Below, piece after piece: positions 24,557-37,250 of a DNA stretch of 64,000 bases; position 1 is the first letter of the stretch; every line of letters starts with the position of its first letter. Position numbers and translations under genes: made by a program. Origin of the DNA: Muscardinus avellanarius (lineage: Eukaryota > Chordata > Mammalia > Rodentia > Gliridae); the NCBI GenBank assembly GCA_963383645.1, contig OY726566.1, forward strand, positions 96,749,321 to 96,813,320, read 5' to 3'. The notes beneath the pieces are model-generated. The model had not been told where the DNA came from and searched no databases. It saw only the letters and a program-made list of their open reading frames with translations.

Positions 24557-25315
24557 CTAGTGCCTCAGTGAAGGATGGTGATGTGAAAGGAACACTTGGC
24601 TTCCACTTGACTCAAGCTGTACGTCCTGAGAAGCAAGCACTCCAGGCCTGTTCAACTGCTGTTGGGGTGCCCTCCATCACATCACAAACAAGAAGGCTCA
24701 CAGCGCTGGCGGTCCTTTTAAAGAGCTGCCATCACCTTCAGAGAACCTTTTAAGCTGTTCATTTTGACAGGAATTCCAGGCACACACATGGCCAGGCCTC
24801 ACAAGCAGCCACGCTCCCACCACTGCTGGGAGTTGCTCACCTTGTAGGCAAGAGCCCTCGCTTTGCTCTCTCCTTACTGGACACTGTCATTGGGTGCTCT
24901 CATAGGGTCCAGGGACCTCAGGGCCCCAAGCCTCTATCCGTGTGAGGGGCCTCTGAGAAGCTTACTTGTGCTTAATTGTGTGGACAAGGAGAAGACCTGT
25001 GCTTCACAGTATCTGAGCAGAGCCTACCAGTGCAGCCAGCTCAGAGGTGTCCAGCGCTGATTATTCAGTCTGCGATTCCAGCATGACTGAGGCCGTCCGT
25101 CCTCCCCCCTCTCTCCCCTTTAATCCTCTGAAGCCCACACAGAGGAGAGGAAGAGGCGCTGATACTAAAGCAAGATGCTTTGCCTCTTAATTAACATCTA
25201 AAGAAACTCCAGTTAAGAGCTTGGGGAACAACTCAGAATGATCAATTTAATTAACCCGAATGTTCCTTCGCCTTCCAATAACACAGACAATCACAAAACC
25301 ACAGAACATTTTTTA

Positions 25316-25378
25316 TACGGTGGTGGGGCCCAAAACATGCTAGGCAAATGCTTCTTCACTGAGCTACATCCCCAGCCC
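25316..25378 (-). mobile_element. Stand-alone ID element
   Basis: On the minus strand it reads GGGCTGGGGATGTAGCTCAG, then GCATTTGCCTAGCATGTTTT. This is the classic tRNA-derived rodent ID core and lacks the CCCCTGGGTTC tail of the composites. Confidence 0.8.
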
Positions 25379-26404
25379 AAGCTTAGGACATTCTGAGCAC
25401 AGGAAAGCACATGGCCAATGAAGAAGAGGGAAAGATGGCAGCTCTGTCGTCATGTTTTGAGCCTGCTTTCAAAGGCCTGTGTTTGCATTGTGTTAACAAA
25501 AGGGGGTAGGGGTCTCAGAGTAGGACACAAAAGAATGGATGCCAGGTATGTCCTAATACAGGGCTGTAATTTCCCTGCTGGTTTGTATTGCACTCTAAGG
25601 GCAGTGGGCCTTTAGCTGTGAATGTGCTGTTTAGTGCCCTTGTAAAATTTGGATGAAGAAATGGCCAGAGAAACAAGAATAATTAACAGAGGTACCAGAA
25701 ATTTTCTTGAAAGATAAAATGCATAAGAAATAGCACCTAGGATCTTGGGAAGATGATCCTTGGGAAGATGGGATATTTGAGTTGTCTCAATAAAGGAAAG
25801 GGATAAAAAGAAGGACAAGAGAACAGATAAAGACAGTTGAATTTCTTCGGTGTACATCAATCAGCGAGCAGTGTTTGGGTTTTGGGACTCATTTTATATA
25901 CACATGCATTTTAATCTTGGATACTATGCTATCTCCTCTAAGAAATACAATTGGCACCAGAGAATTCAAACTCAATACTGTTCCCAAACTATGAAGAGAA
26001 ATCCTGTATCTCTGTATGGAATGCCCTAGGCTATGCCAGAATGCCCATGCTCCATCCTGCAACTGAGCTGCACCAGAAAGCAACTATAAAGTCTCTTCTG
26101 AAGGGTGACAGGTACCAATTTATTCAGGAAACTTTCACCACTTCTTCAGAACTTTGTACCAATTGTCACCAGAACCCAGTGTATAAAACTCACATGCAGC
26201 TAACCTGCCTCATGGTTATCTACCTGAGTACTATGTCCCTTGCTAGCATTAGGAAGAGGAAGGGCAGAGACCATATCCTATGTATGTAAGAGTTTGGGCG
26301 AATAACCCAAGTTCTCCATGCTACAGGTTTTTACCAACTGTCAATTGGAGACAAGAGATCTAACTTACTGTTTAGAGTTGTCATTGCAAGAATTAAATGT
26401 GCTA

Positions 26405-26606
26405 ATACAGCACATTATGGTGGCGCACGCATGTAATCCCCCTACTTGGGAGGCGGCGACAGGAGGATCGTGCAGGTTCGAAGCCAGCCGCACTGGCTTA
26501 AGAGACCCCGTTTCCAAATAAAAATATATAAAATAGGTCTGGGAGTGCAGCCCGGAGGTAGAAGGGTTCCATCCCCAGTACCACCAAAAATAAAAAAATA
26601 AAATAA
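26405..26606 (+). mobile_element. B1-dID SINE
   Basis: A forward copy starting within the head (TGGTGGCGCACGCATG). ATTAAATGTGCT and AATAAATGTGCT flank it. Confidence 0.88.
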
Positions 26607-28342
26607 AATAAATGTGCTCAAACATTCAGCATCTGGAATAATAACTGTTAGCACTGACCATTACTTTTTCCTCAAAAGTGCCTGAGACCAAATTAATTTT
26701 TTAAGTGAACATATGAGTGACATTTTAAAAACATTTGGGAGCCAAGACAATATCACAATTTTTTTTCCCAGAGAAATGTCCATAATTGGAACACAGATTC
26801 AACAGACTATGCTAGGAGGAAAATGATCTGAAAATTAAGGCAAAGAAAAAAAAATCTATTGAGGGGACATATACATCAGTATGCAGGCTGAGTTCTGGGA
26901 ATGATCGCAAAAGGAAGCAAAACTTCGCCAATCTATCTAAATGAGAAAGTGGATGCTGTGGTACGGGGTAGAGCTTCCCGAATTTCAAGTTTGCTGACCA
27001 TGGGCTCTTCCGTTGGCCACCCCGATCCTAGCTGATACGACTTCATCATCTGTCCTGTATTTGTATTATATATGACGCGCTTTTTGTAACACGCATCCTT
27101 CAATTTGCTTCCCACACGGATGCATCTAAATCCCCTTTGCAATCCCTCCACCTCCCCATGGCCTCCCTCTCCCAGGACCTCATTTCCCATTAGTCTCCCT
27201 GACGCTGCCAGCAGACCATTCCAAATCCTCCTCTACCCCTGGACAAAGGCCGCGCAGATGTGGGGAGAGCTGGCACTGGGAATGTTAGGGGCACTGTCAT
27301 CCTGTCCCAGCAGGAAGGTGGTCATTTCTTCCCTGGGACCAGAGGCAGAAGGAGGGGGGGCTTAAAAACAAAAGAAAAAGAAAGATTGAAGGCCAAAGAA
27401 AAAGAGGGGAGACAATATAGCCCATTGAAATCAAAAAGGAAATGCATGAGTGAGATTTCTATCAGGAAAAACAGTGGGAGGCAATGGGGTAGGCGTGGGG
27501 AGAATAAAAACAAAGCAGCAAAATGTGAGGCCGCTCAGGGAGCAGAACAGCACAAAAGTCTCTGGGAGGGGTAAGCGAGGGGGAGGGAGCCCGCAGAAGT
27601 GATGGTTGAAAGGAGTTGAAAAGCAGGAACCACTCTGGGGACACTCAGCTGGAATCCCGCATCCTCAGCCTCAGCCCAGTCTCTGGAATTGTTAGCACTC
27701 TTCCGCTCTTCCTCCTCTGTTCTCTTTTCAGCCCTCTAAGTGCCTACATTCCAGTTTTTCATAAAGGAAGGCAGCATGTTGTGTGTATGAGGGAAGTCTA
27801 AAGGAAGAGGCCGCCGCCGGGGACTGGCTCAGAACACACCACACATCGCATGGCCCACAGTTCTGGGCCGTTTTAAAAGCTGCCCTGGAAGAGAGATGCG
27901 TGGCTGGGGGTTGTGTCTGGGAGGATAAGGGGTCTCTCAGTTGCCCTGGCTCAGGAAGCACCGTCCTGATTGTGGGACACACTCCTTACCCTAAACATCC
28001 ACTGCAGAAGGAGGCAAATCAGTGGGAGAAAACGCTCAGAGGAGTTAGAATAGAACAAGTCAAGGGCCACTTAGAGAACCCAGCCAGGCCCCTTGTGATC
28101 AGGGACCACTGGCCCCTCGAACCTCTGTTCATAAAGGCCAAGTTGGATCTTTGAACAATGTTTAGGATTCATAGTGTCTGAAGTCACAGGAAAGACATAG
28201 ACCAAACTGCAAAAAAAATTAAAAAAGAGGACAAGAGATTTGTAGCATTCAGTGATTAGTACTGAGGAGGCATATACTCTCTTGATCTCTAACATAGCAT
28301 AAAAAATTTATTTTTATTTACATGAATTCAAATTCATCAGAT

Positions 28343-28507
28343 AGCCGGAGGATCACAGTGGTTTGAAGCCAGCCTTGCTGGTGTAAGAGACCCTGTTTCC
28401 AAATAAAAATATAAAATAGGTCTGGGAGTGTATCCCGGAGAAGAATTTCCAGGAACCCTAGTACCACCAAACAAACAAACAAACAAACAAACAAACAAAC
28501 AAAAAAA
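28343..28507 (+). mobile_element. B1-dID SINE, 5'-truncated, (AAAC)n tail
   Basis: A perfect 15-bp duplication, CAAATTCATCAGATA, flanks it (28328 and 28508). The head is missing up to GGAGGATCACAG. The tail is a regular AAAC repeat (28468-28500). Confidence 0.92.
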
Positions 28508-29811
28508 CAAATTCATCAGATATATGTCTGGCAATTCTGCCTCTTATTTTTCTCTACAATGTCATAATTTATGTCCCCAAATCTCAGCCTTCTTGAGATA
28601 GCCTTCTTTAGAAAAGGCTATTTTTTTTTTCTCTTTAAATCAAGCCTGGGGAATTTCAGACTTATCATCAGTACTAAGTTAGGAGAGATGATTTCAATCA
28701 GCAGAGATCCCATTAAGCAGGTGATTACAGGGTAGAGAAAGGGTCATGCTTTCCATTTACTTGTTTCTGACTTCAAAAACACTATAATTTAAAGGGGCTT
28801 CTATACTTTAAAAGAGATGAATGGTTCTGCAGCGATAGCTTTCAATTTCAAAATGCACAGGTTAATATAAATTGTACCCGCAACTAAAAGCATTAAAAAG
28901 CAAACAGTTTATCTGAAGCACTTAGCTTCTCTGGAGCCAGTTGAATTTGGCTATGTCAAAAGACTTTACATCCATATTCCTGAATAAATAGAAATGATGG
29001 GATGGATGATAAGAATGAAATTGACAATATCTGTCAGGCTGATAAAAACTAATATCAATAAAGATTGATTGCATTTGAGGTTTCCGTTATTTAACGATAA
29101 CGGTAAAGGCTAAAAATTACCAGCCATCAAAAAATGCAGTGGTTCTTGGACTGCAGATAGTGATAAGAATTTATTTTACAGAAACTAGATGGATGTATTC
29201 ACCCATCTTTATAGCCTCTGCCGGGTATCTCCTGCCAATAAGAGACCCCAATGGAGCAGAGCGGGCACAAGATGTCTTCTGAGACCTTGGGAACTGTTTG
29301 CCTGTGAGTAAGTTAAAATAATAACTGTGAATCTTGAAATCTGGAGTGTTTTTTACATGAGCATAAATATAAAGCCAATTTATAAACTCCAACCAAATGC
29401 TGGGAGGAAAAAGCATTGTTCTTTAAAAAAATGAATTCCTTTGTGTCCTATAATTTTAAGGAGAGAGAGAGCTACATTTGGTGGGTCTCCTCTGTAAAAG
29501 ATACTGCAGATCAATAAGAAACTAATTTCATATTGGGATGTCAGGCCTTGATCAAAACTCCAAGAGACGCACATGGCAGATGGATTTGGCTTCTGGTAAA
29601 GAACTGGAGTACTGATGTGCATTTAAGGTTCGACACAGCAAGTCCTGGGAGCTTAGATTAAAAGCACTTTTAGAAGTCCTACTACATGAGGCAGAGAATA
29701 ATAATAAAAGAGGCAGTAAGGAAAAGCCAAAGCCTCTGTTTTAGAGAAGCATCCCATTCCTTAAGATTCATGTCTTAGAGAAGAGGAGAGGGTATACTGA
29801 TGTTTCTTTCA

Positions 29812-30044
29812 CTTTTAATTTTTAATTTTTTGTGGTACTGGTGATGGAACCCAGGGGCATTCTACCTCTGAGCTATACCCCAGCCCTATTTTTTTTTTTT
29901 TTTTTTTTTTGGAAACAGGGTCTCACTGAGTTGCAAAGGGCCTCACTAAGTAGCTGAGGCTGTCCTCAAACCACAATCCTCCTGTCTCACTGTCTCAGCC
30001 TCCCAAATGCTGGGATTGTAAGTGTGTGCCCCCATGCCTGGCTT
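29812..30044 (-). mobile_element. B1-dID SINE with internal poly-T
   Basis: A reverse copy in which the linker between the ID and B1 parts has grown to 23 T (29889-29911). A CTCACTGT segment is repeated near 29985. Confidence 0.88.
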
Positions 30045-30741
30045 CTTCTTCTTCTTTTTTATTTTTTTAGTATATCTCAAATATTGCACTGTATAGCCTC
30101 ATGCTAAAAAAGAAGGCTGCTAAGGATGTTGTCACCTGCATTTTTCTTTGCTAAGCCTGGCAATACTAGCTTAAGACCCAGAAAATAGTAAAGTAAAGCA
30201 GAACTCGGAAGGAGTCCAGGTGAGTTCAGGACGTGGAGAGGGCAGGGCACCATTTTAAATTGAGAAGGATGGAGAGTAAGTAGGGCCACAAACTATCCCT
30301 GCTTCCTCCATCAGGCGAGGTCTATCCTTCCACCTCTCGGGTCTGGGCTAGCCTCAGCCACTGGACTTGCTTTGGCCGAGAAAATGGAGTAGAGATGGTG
30401 CAGAGCTTTCCTGCCAAACCTTGAGATGTCCTGCAGGACTCTCTTAAGTACTATGCTTTTTAAAAATCTAAGGGAAAAGGGCCAGATGAACAGAAAGGCT
30501 CAGGTGTTCTGACCTTCCCAGCTACCCCAGAAGAGAGCCCCAGACTTAGTGAAGATGAACGTGAAAGAATTCATCTTAAATATGAGCATCCACAAATGCC
30601 TACAGTCTCATCAGCGATGTGGCTGATTCAGAATGGATCCTAGAAAAAGGGGCAAAATACTGCTTCTTCCAGAAAAGTAAAGAAAGAAGGAGAGAGCCAT
30701 TTCTGGACTGTCCTTTCACTCAAATAGATGACTAACTTCTT

Positions 30742-30948
30742 TTTTTTTTTTTTTGGTGGTGCTGGGGATGAAACTCATGGGCTTTCTACCTCTGGGCTAC
30801 ACCGCCAAACCTATTTTATTTGGAAACAGGGTTTTACTAAGTTGCTGAGAGCCTCACTAAGTAGCTGAGACTGGCTTCGAACCTGTACGATCCTCCTGTC
30901 TCAGCCTCCCAAACACAGGGATTACAAGTCTGCGCCACCACGCCCAGC
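30742..30948 (-). mobile_element. B1-dID SINE
   Basis: A perfect duplication, GATGACTAACTTCTT, flanks this reverse copy (30727 and 30949). Confidence 0.92.
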
Positions 30949-31167
30949 TGATGACTAACTTCTTATCTAACTCCAGAGGACACTGAAGGCTGAAGGAAGG
31001 CAAGTCAACATTTACTCTACAGGCTAAAAGGAAACATGAGAGAGGACGGAGAATGGTCAAGACAGCAGCAGCTAGAAAGTACACCATCTAAGAGGAAATC
31101 AAATGGGACTTTACATCTGAGGCTGACCTCCTGAGCTTTGTGCAGTAGCAATCTCAAGAACTACTAT

Positions 31168-31379
31168 TTTTTTTTTCTTTTTGGTGCTGGAAGATTAAAC
31201 CCAGGAGCATTCTACCTCTGAGCTACATCTCCAGCTCCATTTTATTTTTTATTTTGAAGCCAGTATAAATTGCTGAGGGCTGCATTGCTAAGTTGCTGAG
31301 GCTGGCCTTGAAACGGTGCACTTTCTGTCTCAGCCTCCCAAGTACTGGGATTACAGGTGTGTGTCACTGTGCCTGGCTT
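31168..31379 (-). mobile_element. B1-dID SINE
   Basis: A reverse copy with AGAACTATTTT on both sides. Confidence 0.88.
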
Positions 31380-31521
31380 CTGAGAACTATTTTGTAAAAG
31401 GAAGAAACAATAACATAAAGGTGTTTGGGCTTTATTCATTGCTCATGGTGCTGGGTTCTAATATTTGACTGTTTTTCTTAGTAGCTTTTGAAAGTCATCG
31501 TGGAAAATGGAACACACTTAT

Positions 31522-31562
<41 letters not shown>
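31522..31562. repeat. (TG)n microsatellite
   Basis: An uninterrupted TG run. Confidence 0.95.
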
Positions 31563-31563
<1 letters not shown>

Positions 31564-31924
31564 CACAAGCACACCTATGTGTGAGTGGAGAGGTGTGGCA
31601 ACTAAAGTCATGCCACTATTTATTACTAATGCCCAATGAGGGATGTCTTTAAGTACAGGAGGTAGAATGAGCAGGTGGGTAGAAGATGGATCAATGCATA
31701 CTGCAGACTCAACATCTCACCTGCCCAGGCTTTCAAAGACAGACAGGTTTGGGATTATCCAGCCCAGTCTATAAGGAGGAAGCAGTCCTCCCAGGCCCAC
31801 CATTCTCCCTTAAGCAGCCTTTCCTCTTCCTAAACCATCCTTTTCACCATAGCTCAGGCCAAGGGCTCGAGCAAACTCTTCACACTGAGAAGGCGCTGAA
31901 GACAAAGGAAAGGGAGTCTGACTT

Positions 31925-32045
31925 GGCTGACAGTCTAACACTTACCTTAGGAGATCCTCGTGAAGATTAAATGGTGGTGTGTGCTTCGTACAGGCATTGG
32001 CAAAGTAATATGTGCCTGACAAATGCCAGCTATGTTATCTATTTG
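31925..32045 (+). mobile_element. MIR-like fragment
   Basis: CGTGAAGATTAAATGG, then TGCCTGACAAATGCCAGCTA, matches the 3' part of MIR elements. It is old and divergent. Confidence 0.5.
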
Positions 32046-32099
32046 TGGCTTTATCATAGCACTTAAAACATCTACACACGATCGATTGTTTTAAACTTT

Positions 32100-32307
32100 T
32101 TTTTTTTTTTTTTTGGTGGTACTGGGGTTCCTGGAAGCCCTTCTTCCTCTGGGCTAAACTCCCAGAGGAAAATATAAAAAAAATATATTTTTTTATATTT
32201 TTGAAACAGGGTCTTTTACGCCAGCACGGCTGGCTTCGAACCTGAGCGATCCTCCTGTCCCCGCCTCCCAAGCGCGGGGATTACAAGCGTGCGCCACCAC
32301 GCCCGGC
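32100..32307 (-). mobile_element. B1-dID SINE with palindromic AT linker
   Basis: TTGTTTTAAACTT flanks both ends. The linker (32170-32203) is AATATAAAAAAAATATATTT and its near reverse complement, unlike the simple linker of other copies. Confidence 0.9.
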
Positions 32308-32378
32308 TTTGTTTTAAACTTCTTTGTGCATATGGTCATGTTTTCTTTAGCCTGTAATCACTTGAAAACACTGCCTAT

Positions 32379-32379
<1 letters not shown>

Positions 32380-32422
<43 letters not shown>
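32380..32422. repeat. (TG)n microsatellite
   Basis: An uninterrupted TG run. Confidence 0.95.
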
Positions 32423-32424
<2 letters not shown>

Positions 32425-33424
32425 ATCAGGGAGGGTAGGTAACAGGCAGTTCCTAACAGGAACTCCACAAATAGTTGTTGAATGAATGAATGAGTGAATG
32501 GAATAAGGCATATTTGCTGAGATGCCCAGGAAGAGGACCAAAAATTAATGTGAATCTTTACGAATATGCTTATTATCTACATAAAACCTGAATTTGGGTG
32601 CAAAGGGAGTAAACAACAAGCTCTCTGTTAGAGCTCTGTCTTGCAGGGTCTCTGTGTGTCCTGCAGAGACATGCAGCACACTCTTTCACTCTTTCTCCCT
32701 TCAGCCAAGCCAGACAGATTACTCCATATTCATGTTCTTTATTCCTGGAAACATGTCCATATGAGGAGCTAAACATCATGACCAGAAATTGCTACTTGTC
32801 ATAGGTATTCATGCTTCTAACAGGCTTTCAGAGGCAGACGCTGTAGTGATTACTATGTCTAGCAAGTGCTCTAACATCAGATTAGATACCCAGTTAGGGA
32901 ACTTTCTGGAAAGCGAATGTAGCTTGCCACAAAAGACATGGCAGTATCAGGCATTTTCAGAGAGAATGAAGTGTGACTGCGAAACATGAATGAGAGACAA
33001 ACAGCAACAAGCAAGAAACTAGAAAGGTGGAAAAAATAATCAGACTCCTGAAACCTCAGGATAAGCAATTGCTAATACGGATTAGGTAGCTGATCCCAAC
33101 TAATTTATTAAGAAGAAAAAAAAGCCTCAAAAAATAAGGCCAAGGCTGCATTTATTTTTCCCTTTATTAAAAAAAATAATTAGCCCCCCCCCAAATGCCT
33201 ATATGGAGCTCCATATGGAAGTGGTTTCTATTAATTGCTTGATTAAGATGGACCATGTGTGTCCATGGTCTGGCATGCTGGCTGACGCAGAAAAGCAGGA
33301 AGGCCCATCTAAAGTTGGTGAGTGTTTCTACCATCCTGAAGTCAGCGTGCGTGAATGTCGGCGGAGATCCTGCCATCTATCACCTGCGTAAAAGATCTTT
33401 GGCAAGTTCACTGCACCTACTCAC

Positions 33425-33545
33425 CGTGGTCAAGGATATATTTCACAATCTCCCCGTTGCCGGTTTTAGCTGCGTAGTGAAGAAGTGAACAGTGGTCCGG
33501 TCCCTGAATTAGCAGGCTGCCTCCATTTTTATAGCTTTCTATTAG
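33425..33545 (-). CDS. DGKI: DGKI 121-nt exon, ankyrin repeat
   Basis: The exon has the acceptor GTTTCTTGCAG and the donor CACG|GTGAGT. It reads 40 codons plus one base, starting LIESYKNGGSLLIQG and ending KYILDH. The middle part, SLLHYAAKTGNGEIVKYILDH(G), matches the ankyrin pattern of a T/SxLHxAA turn, a helix, then V-x-x-L-L/I followed by a glycine. The repeat packs as a helix-loop-helix protein-binding surface. The final G is the first base of a Gly codon completed by the exon at 22642. Both neighbours join in phase. A SINE-composite insertion lies about 340 bases upstream in the intron but does not touch the splice signals. Confidence 0.96.
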
Positions 33546-33882
33546 CTGCAAGAAACAGACACACAAAAAGAAGCTCAAGCAGAATCCGGAACAAGGATAA
33601 CAGCTCAGCGCTCATAAAACAAGAGTAATGCAGCAAACCACAAGTGTTTCCAGCCTCAGAGGACACGGAGAAAAGCCAAAGAGATGAAGGACCACTCGTA
33701 CTGCATTATCACTTGTAGAGATGGCTGCAGGCTCACCTTGCTCCCGCGAGGGTCTGTGGGTATCGAACAGCCCAAGGAAGCTAAAACATGCTCAGTTGCT
33801 TTTTCCCCCCTGTTTAATTCTAAGCTCTAATATCTGTCCCAAGAGAGTGAGGAAGGGAGAAAAGTACAAAAACTAACCTTCC

Positions 33883-34481
33883 AGCTGGGCGTGGGGGTGC
33901 GCGCTTGTAATCCCCACGCTTGGGTGGCTGAGACAGGAGGATCGCACAGGTTCGAAGCCAGCCTCAGCTACTGAGTGAGGCTCTCAGCAACTTAGTGAGG
34001 CCCTGTTTCCAAATAAAATATAAAAATAGGTCTGGGAGTATAGCCCGGAGGTAGAAAGCCTCTGGGTTCCATCCCCAGTACCACCAAAATAAATAAATAA
34101 ATAAATAAATAAAGTGTATATTGATTTCATAACCCCCAATACCTTGGAATGTGACCTTATTTGGAAACAGGATCTTATAAGTATTACTAGATAAGGTGAG
34201 ACACACTGGAGTAAGATGGGCCACTAATCCAATAAAAGTGGTCTTTATAAAAGAGACAATGGAGCCGGGCGTGGTGGCGCACGCTTGTAATCCCCGCGCT
34301 TGGGAGGCAGAGACAGGAGGATCACGCAGGTTTGAAGCCAGCCGCGCGCGCTGGCTTAGGAGACCCTGTTTCCAAATAAAAATGTAAAAATAGGTCTGGG
34401 AGTGTAGCCCGGAGGTAGAAAGCCCCTGGGTTCCACCACCAGTACCACCAAAATAATAATAATAATAATATTAAAAAACCT
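33883..34481 (+). mobile_element. Composite retroposon: SINE - 150-bp spacer - SINE inside one target-site duplication
   Basis: Two forward B1-dID SINEs (about 33883-34113 and 34263-34470) are separated by unique-looking sequence containing GGAATGTGACCTTATTTGGA. The only target-site duplication found is AAAAACTAACCTTCC, at 33868-33882 and 34482-34496, outside both SINEs. Neither SINE has its own duplication. The simplest reading is one insertion of a transcript that began in the first SINE, read through flank, and ended in the second. Confidence 0.75.
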
Positions 34482-34496
34482 AAAAACTAACCTTCC

Positions 34497-35539
34497 CTAG
34501 GTTGGCTCCACATTGTCTCAAGCAGAAAGAGTCTGCATCTGGTAGCTGCATCCTAGTGCTTTAGTTGTTCTTGCATCTCCAACAAATCTAACCACCCAAT
34601 CTAAGAGCAGCTTCTCTACCTCTGTGCTCCTGCGCACTGACGTCCTTATGTATACACACCCAGCTCCTTTCTTCGTCTAGCTCTGTAGCCTGGGCCGCTG
34701 CCTTCTGCTGACCACCCAAGATGGCTAGAGATGATTCACAGAATGAGAGCCAAAATGATGGAGGGGATCAGTTGTCTTTGTGTGAGAAAAGACGTGGTGG
34801 TGGGAGGAAAAAAGCAGCATGTGGCAGCCTGAGAGCAAGGTCGGGAAATGGGGCTAGAGTCTGGGTTCATACAATACTGAACAATAGAAAATGAAAATGG
34901 GTTCTTCAAACTGCAATATTTTAGGACAAGAGTCTTTATGAAGTTTCACAAAGGTAGCTTGAGGATGAATAACCCAGTAAGTTATAATCAGAAGAGATGT
35001 AAAAAAAAAAGAGGACTCAGAGGCCTTGTAGTCACTGGGGGAAGACAGGATGTAAAGAATGAGAGAGAAGCAGGGAATGGCTCTATGATTTTTTCCGGGG
35101 GCACCAGGGAAATGAGAATGTCTGGGAACTAGTGGGGGATGGGAAAGGAGTCATGCAATACTGCCTAGGAAACAGAGCAAGAGGAATGAGTGGCTAGAGG
35201 CAAGGGGTCTGTGTGCATTCTCATCCCCGAACAGTGGGGCAAGAGGTCAGGAAGAAATAGCGAAGGGTTGTCTACAAAGACCTAAAAGAGAATCCTGTGC
35301 TATTCAGTTGCATTGTCTTACAATGACACTTTGTTTTGAGGCATATCCAGAAAGGATAAATGGCAGAGCCAGCCAGACCCAGCTGAAGGTAGCTAGCTCC
35401 CTTGAGCGAGCCTTTCTGTGGGGCTTGAGACACTATGATTGCTAAGTTTGTCATGAGCGTCTTAGGCCACCCAACTGTGCAAGGACAATTTGGGGCAGCC
35501 ATCTTCCTAGCCTCTTGTTTTCTTCCTCCTTGTGCACAA

Positions 35540-35583
<44 letters not shown>

Positions 35584-36656
35584 CGCTTAATATTTCATAT
35601 GTACTGTGCTTTCTATACAGAAGAGATAGTGAAAGGAGATTGAGAAATGGAGAAAGATGAAAGGAAAATATCTGTGAAGGAAAAGAAAAAATGTACAAAA
35701 GAAAGAGAATGAGAAGAGAAAAATCTCTCAGTCCTATATTTTATTTCTCAATAAATAAAGTGTTAGTAAGTCATTCCTTAGCCATTTAGGAAATAATTAT
35801 AACCTGGAATGTAAGATAACCAGTTGGATATGTTAGTTTCCCATATTTCAAATAATTCTCTGTTATGCACATTAAGAAGGGTAGTGAGACTCTCAAGGAC
35901 CTGGGGGATTGCTTTCCTCCACTAAAGGCATGTAGAAAATTAAACGAAGAGCTTAAAGTACAGCGCTTTGCAAAATGTTCTGGCTTAGAAGTTCTCCAGG
36001 ACCTGCCCTGCTCACATCTACTCTCACCTCTCAGGAGAACAGAATGGTCCTGCTTTGCTGCCGAGAAGTGACAATGGACCCAGAGGCAGGAGGCTTACAG
36101 AGCACTTTTCCAGGGCTAATTCTAGTGGCACTATATGATCTAGACAAAGCCATGGGTTCCATTTTTAGAGTTATGTGACTAGAGATGGCAGTTGATCCAT
36201 GTCTGTGACCTTTCCTCTATTCATATTCTGCTAGCAAACTGTTAAAAATGCAACCCATGTGTTCCTCAGTTTATCTAATACACATGCTCATAAAAAAGGT
36301 GGTATATCTCAGCTTTCTTCTAAGGCTTTTTATTAATCCACCTGCATTGGCCCCATTCAACTTGGCCAATTGGTAATTAGGGCCTTCACCCTGAGGCAGC
36401 AGCCTTTATAATAGAGCAAATCAGAATCACTGGCTTTATACAGGGACATATAGAAGTCATGGGTGCCCATTCCCCTGAGTAATATGAGACCAAGCAGACC
36501 TTTGAAAATACTCACAGACTACATTATATAACAAATATTTCTTTTATGATGACCATGCCATGTTTAACTGTGAAACATATAGATTAAATTAAATAGGTAA
36601 ATAGCTAACAGAGAAGAGCCTCTTCTATGTAATAGGAATGGTCTTAATAACATTAC
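34497..36656. other. DGKI intron, mostly unique
   Basis: Apart from the (CA)n at 35540-35580 I see no gene or SINE here. A purine-rich tract covers 35620-35720. Confidence 0.6.
35540..35580. repeat. (CA)n microsatellite
   Basis: An uninterrupted CA run. Confidence 0.95.
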
Positions 36657-36856
36657 NNNNNNNNNNNNNNNNNNNNNNNNNNNNNNNNNNNNNNNNNNNN
36701 NNNNNNNNNNNNNNNNNNNNNNNNNNNNNNNNNNNNNNNNNNNNNNNNNNNNNNNNNNNNNNNNNNNNNNNNNNNNNNNNNNNNNNNNNNNNNNNNNNNN
36801 NNNNNNNNNNNNNNNNNNNNNNNNNNNNNNNNNNNNNNNNNNNNNNNNNNNNNNNN
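36657..36856. other. Assembly gap, 200 N
   Basis: Exactly 200 Ns. The real length is probably unknown. An apparent reading frame across it is meaningless. Confidence 0.99.
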
Positions 36857-37196
36857 AAAGAAATCTCTAAATTCTTCCAGTGTCAGCTTTCAGAGAGCAG
36901 GAATAACAGGCATTGTGCACGGGGCATCCTGGGAATATGCAGTCTACTGGAACTAGTCCAGGCAAATGCCTGGGCATTCTTCCATTACCCCTTGCTATTA
37001 GATATGCAGAGAAACTATAAGGGGTCCCCTCACTGTCTCTGCTCAGTTACAAAAAGAACATCCTTTCTCCTTCTATTCTGCCAGTGCAGGCAGAGGGAAG
37101 ACGAGTGATTAAAGTTATCTTAAAAATTTGGTGAGCAATGAGGTCGATCTAAAGTTCTTAAAGAATCACCAAAGTTTAGGAAGGGGAATATCTTAC

Positions 37197-37234
37197 CTTC
37201 ATAAGATCACCAGCTATTACCGCCTGCAAAATTG
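37197..37234 (-). CDS. DGKI: DGKI 38-nt exon, start of the ankyrin region
   Basis: This 38-nt exon is flanked by a strong acceptor (TGTCTTTCACAG) and a consensus donor (ATGAAG|GTAAGA). After two bases that complete a split codon it reads ILQAVIAGDLMK and ends on a codon boundary. It joins directly to the exon at 33545, giving GDLMKLIESYKNGG, the first helix of the first ankyrin-like unit. It lies 341 bases to the right of the assembly gap, so exon and splice sites are intact, but any element in the gap itself is unseen. The preceding exon must end with a single base; the candidate at 61665-61636 does so. Confidence 0.92.
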
Positions 37235-37250
37235 CTGTGAAAGACAAAAG

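Noticed and set aside
25316..25378. tRNA-like sequence
   Set aside because: It matches the rodent ID SINE core and cannot fold into a full tRNA with anticodon arm, so it is not a tRNA gene.
33737..33780. 44-nt segment with acceptor TTTTAG and donor CAAG|GTGAGC, looks like a DGKI mini-exon
   Set aside because: It would fall between the exons at 37197 and 33545, which join in phase without it. 44 is not a multiple of three, so including it would shift the frame.
36638..37108. 156-codon frame crossing the gap
   Set aside because: Nearly half of it is translated N.
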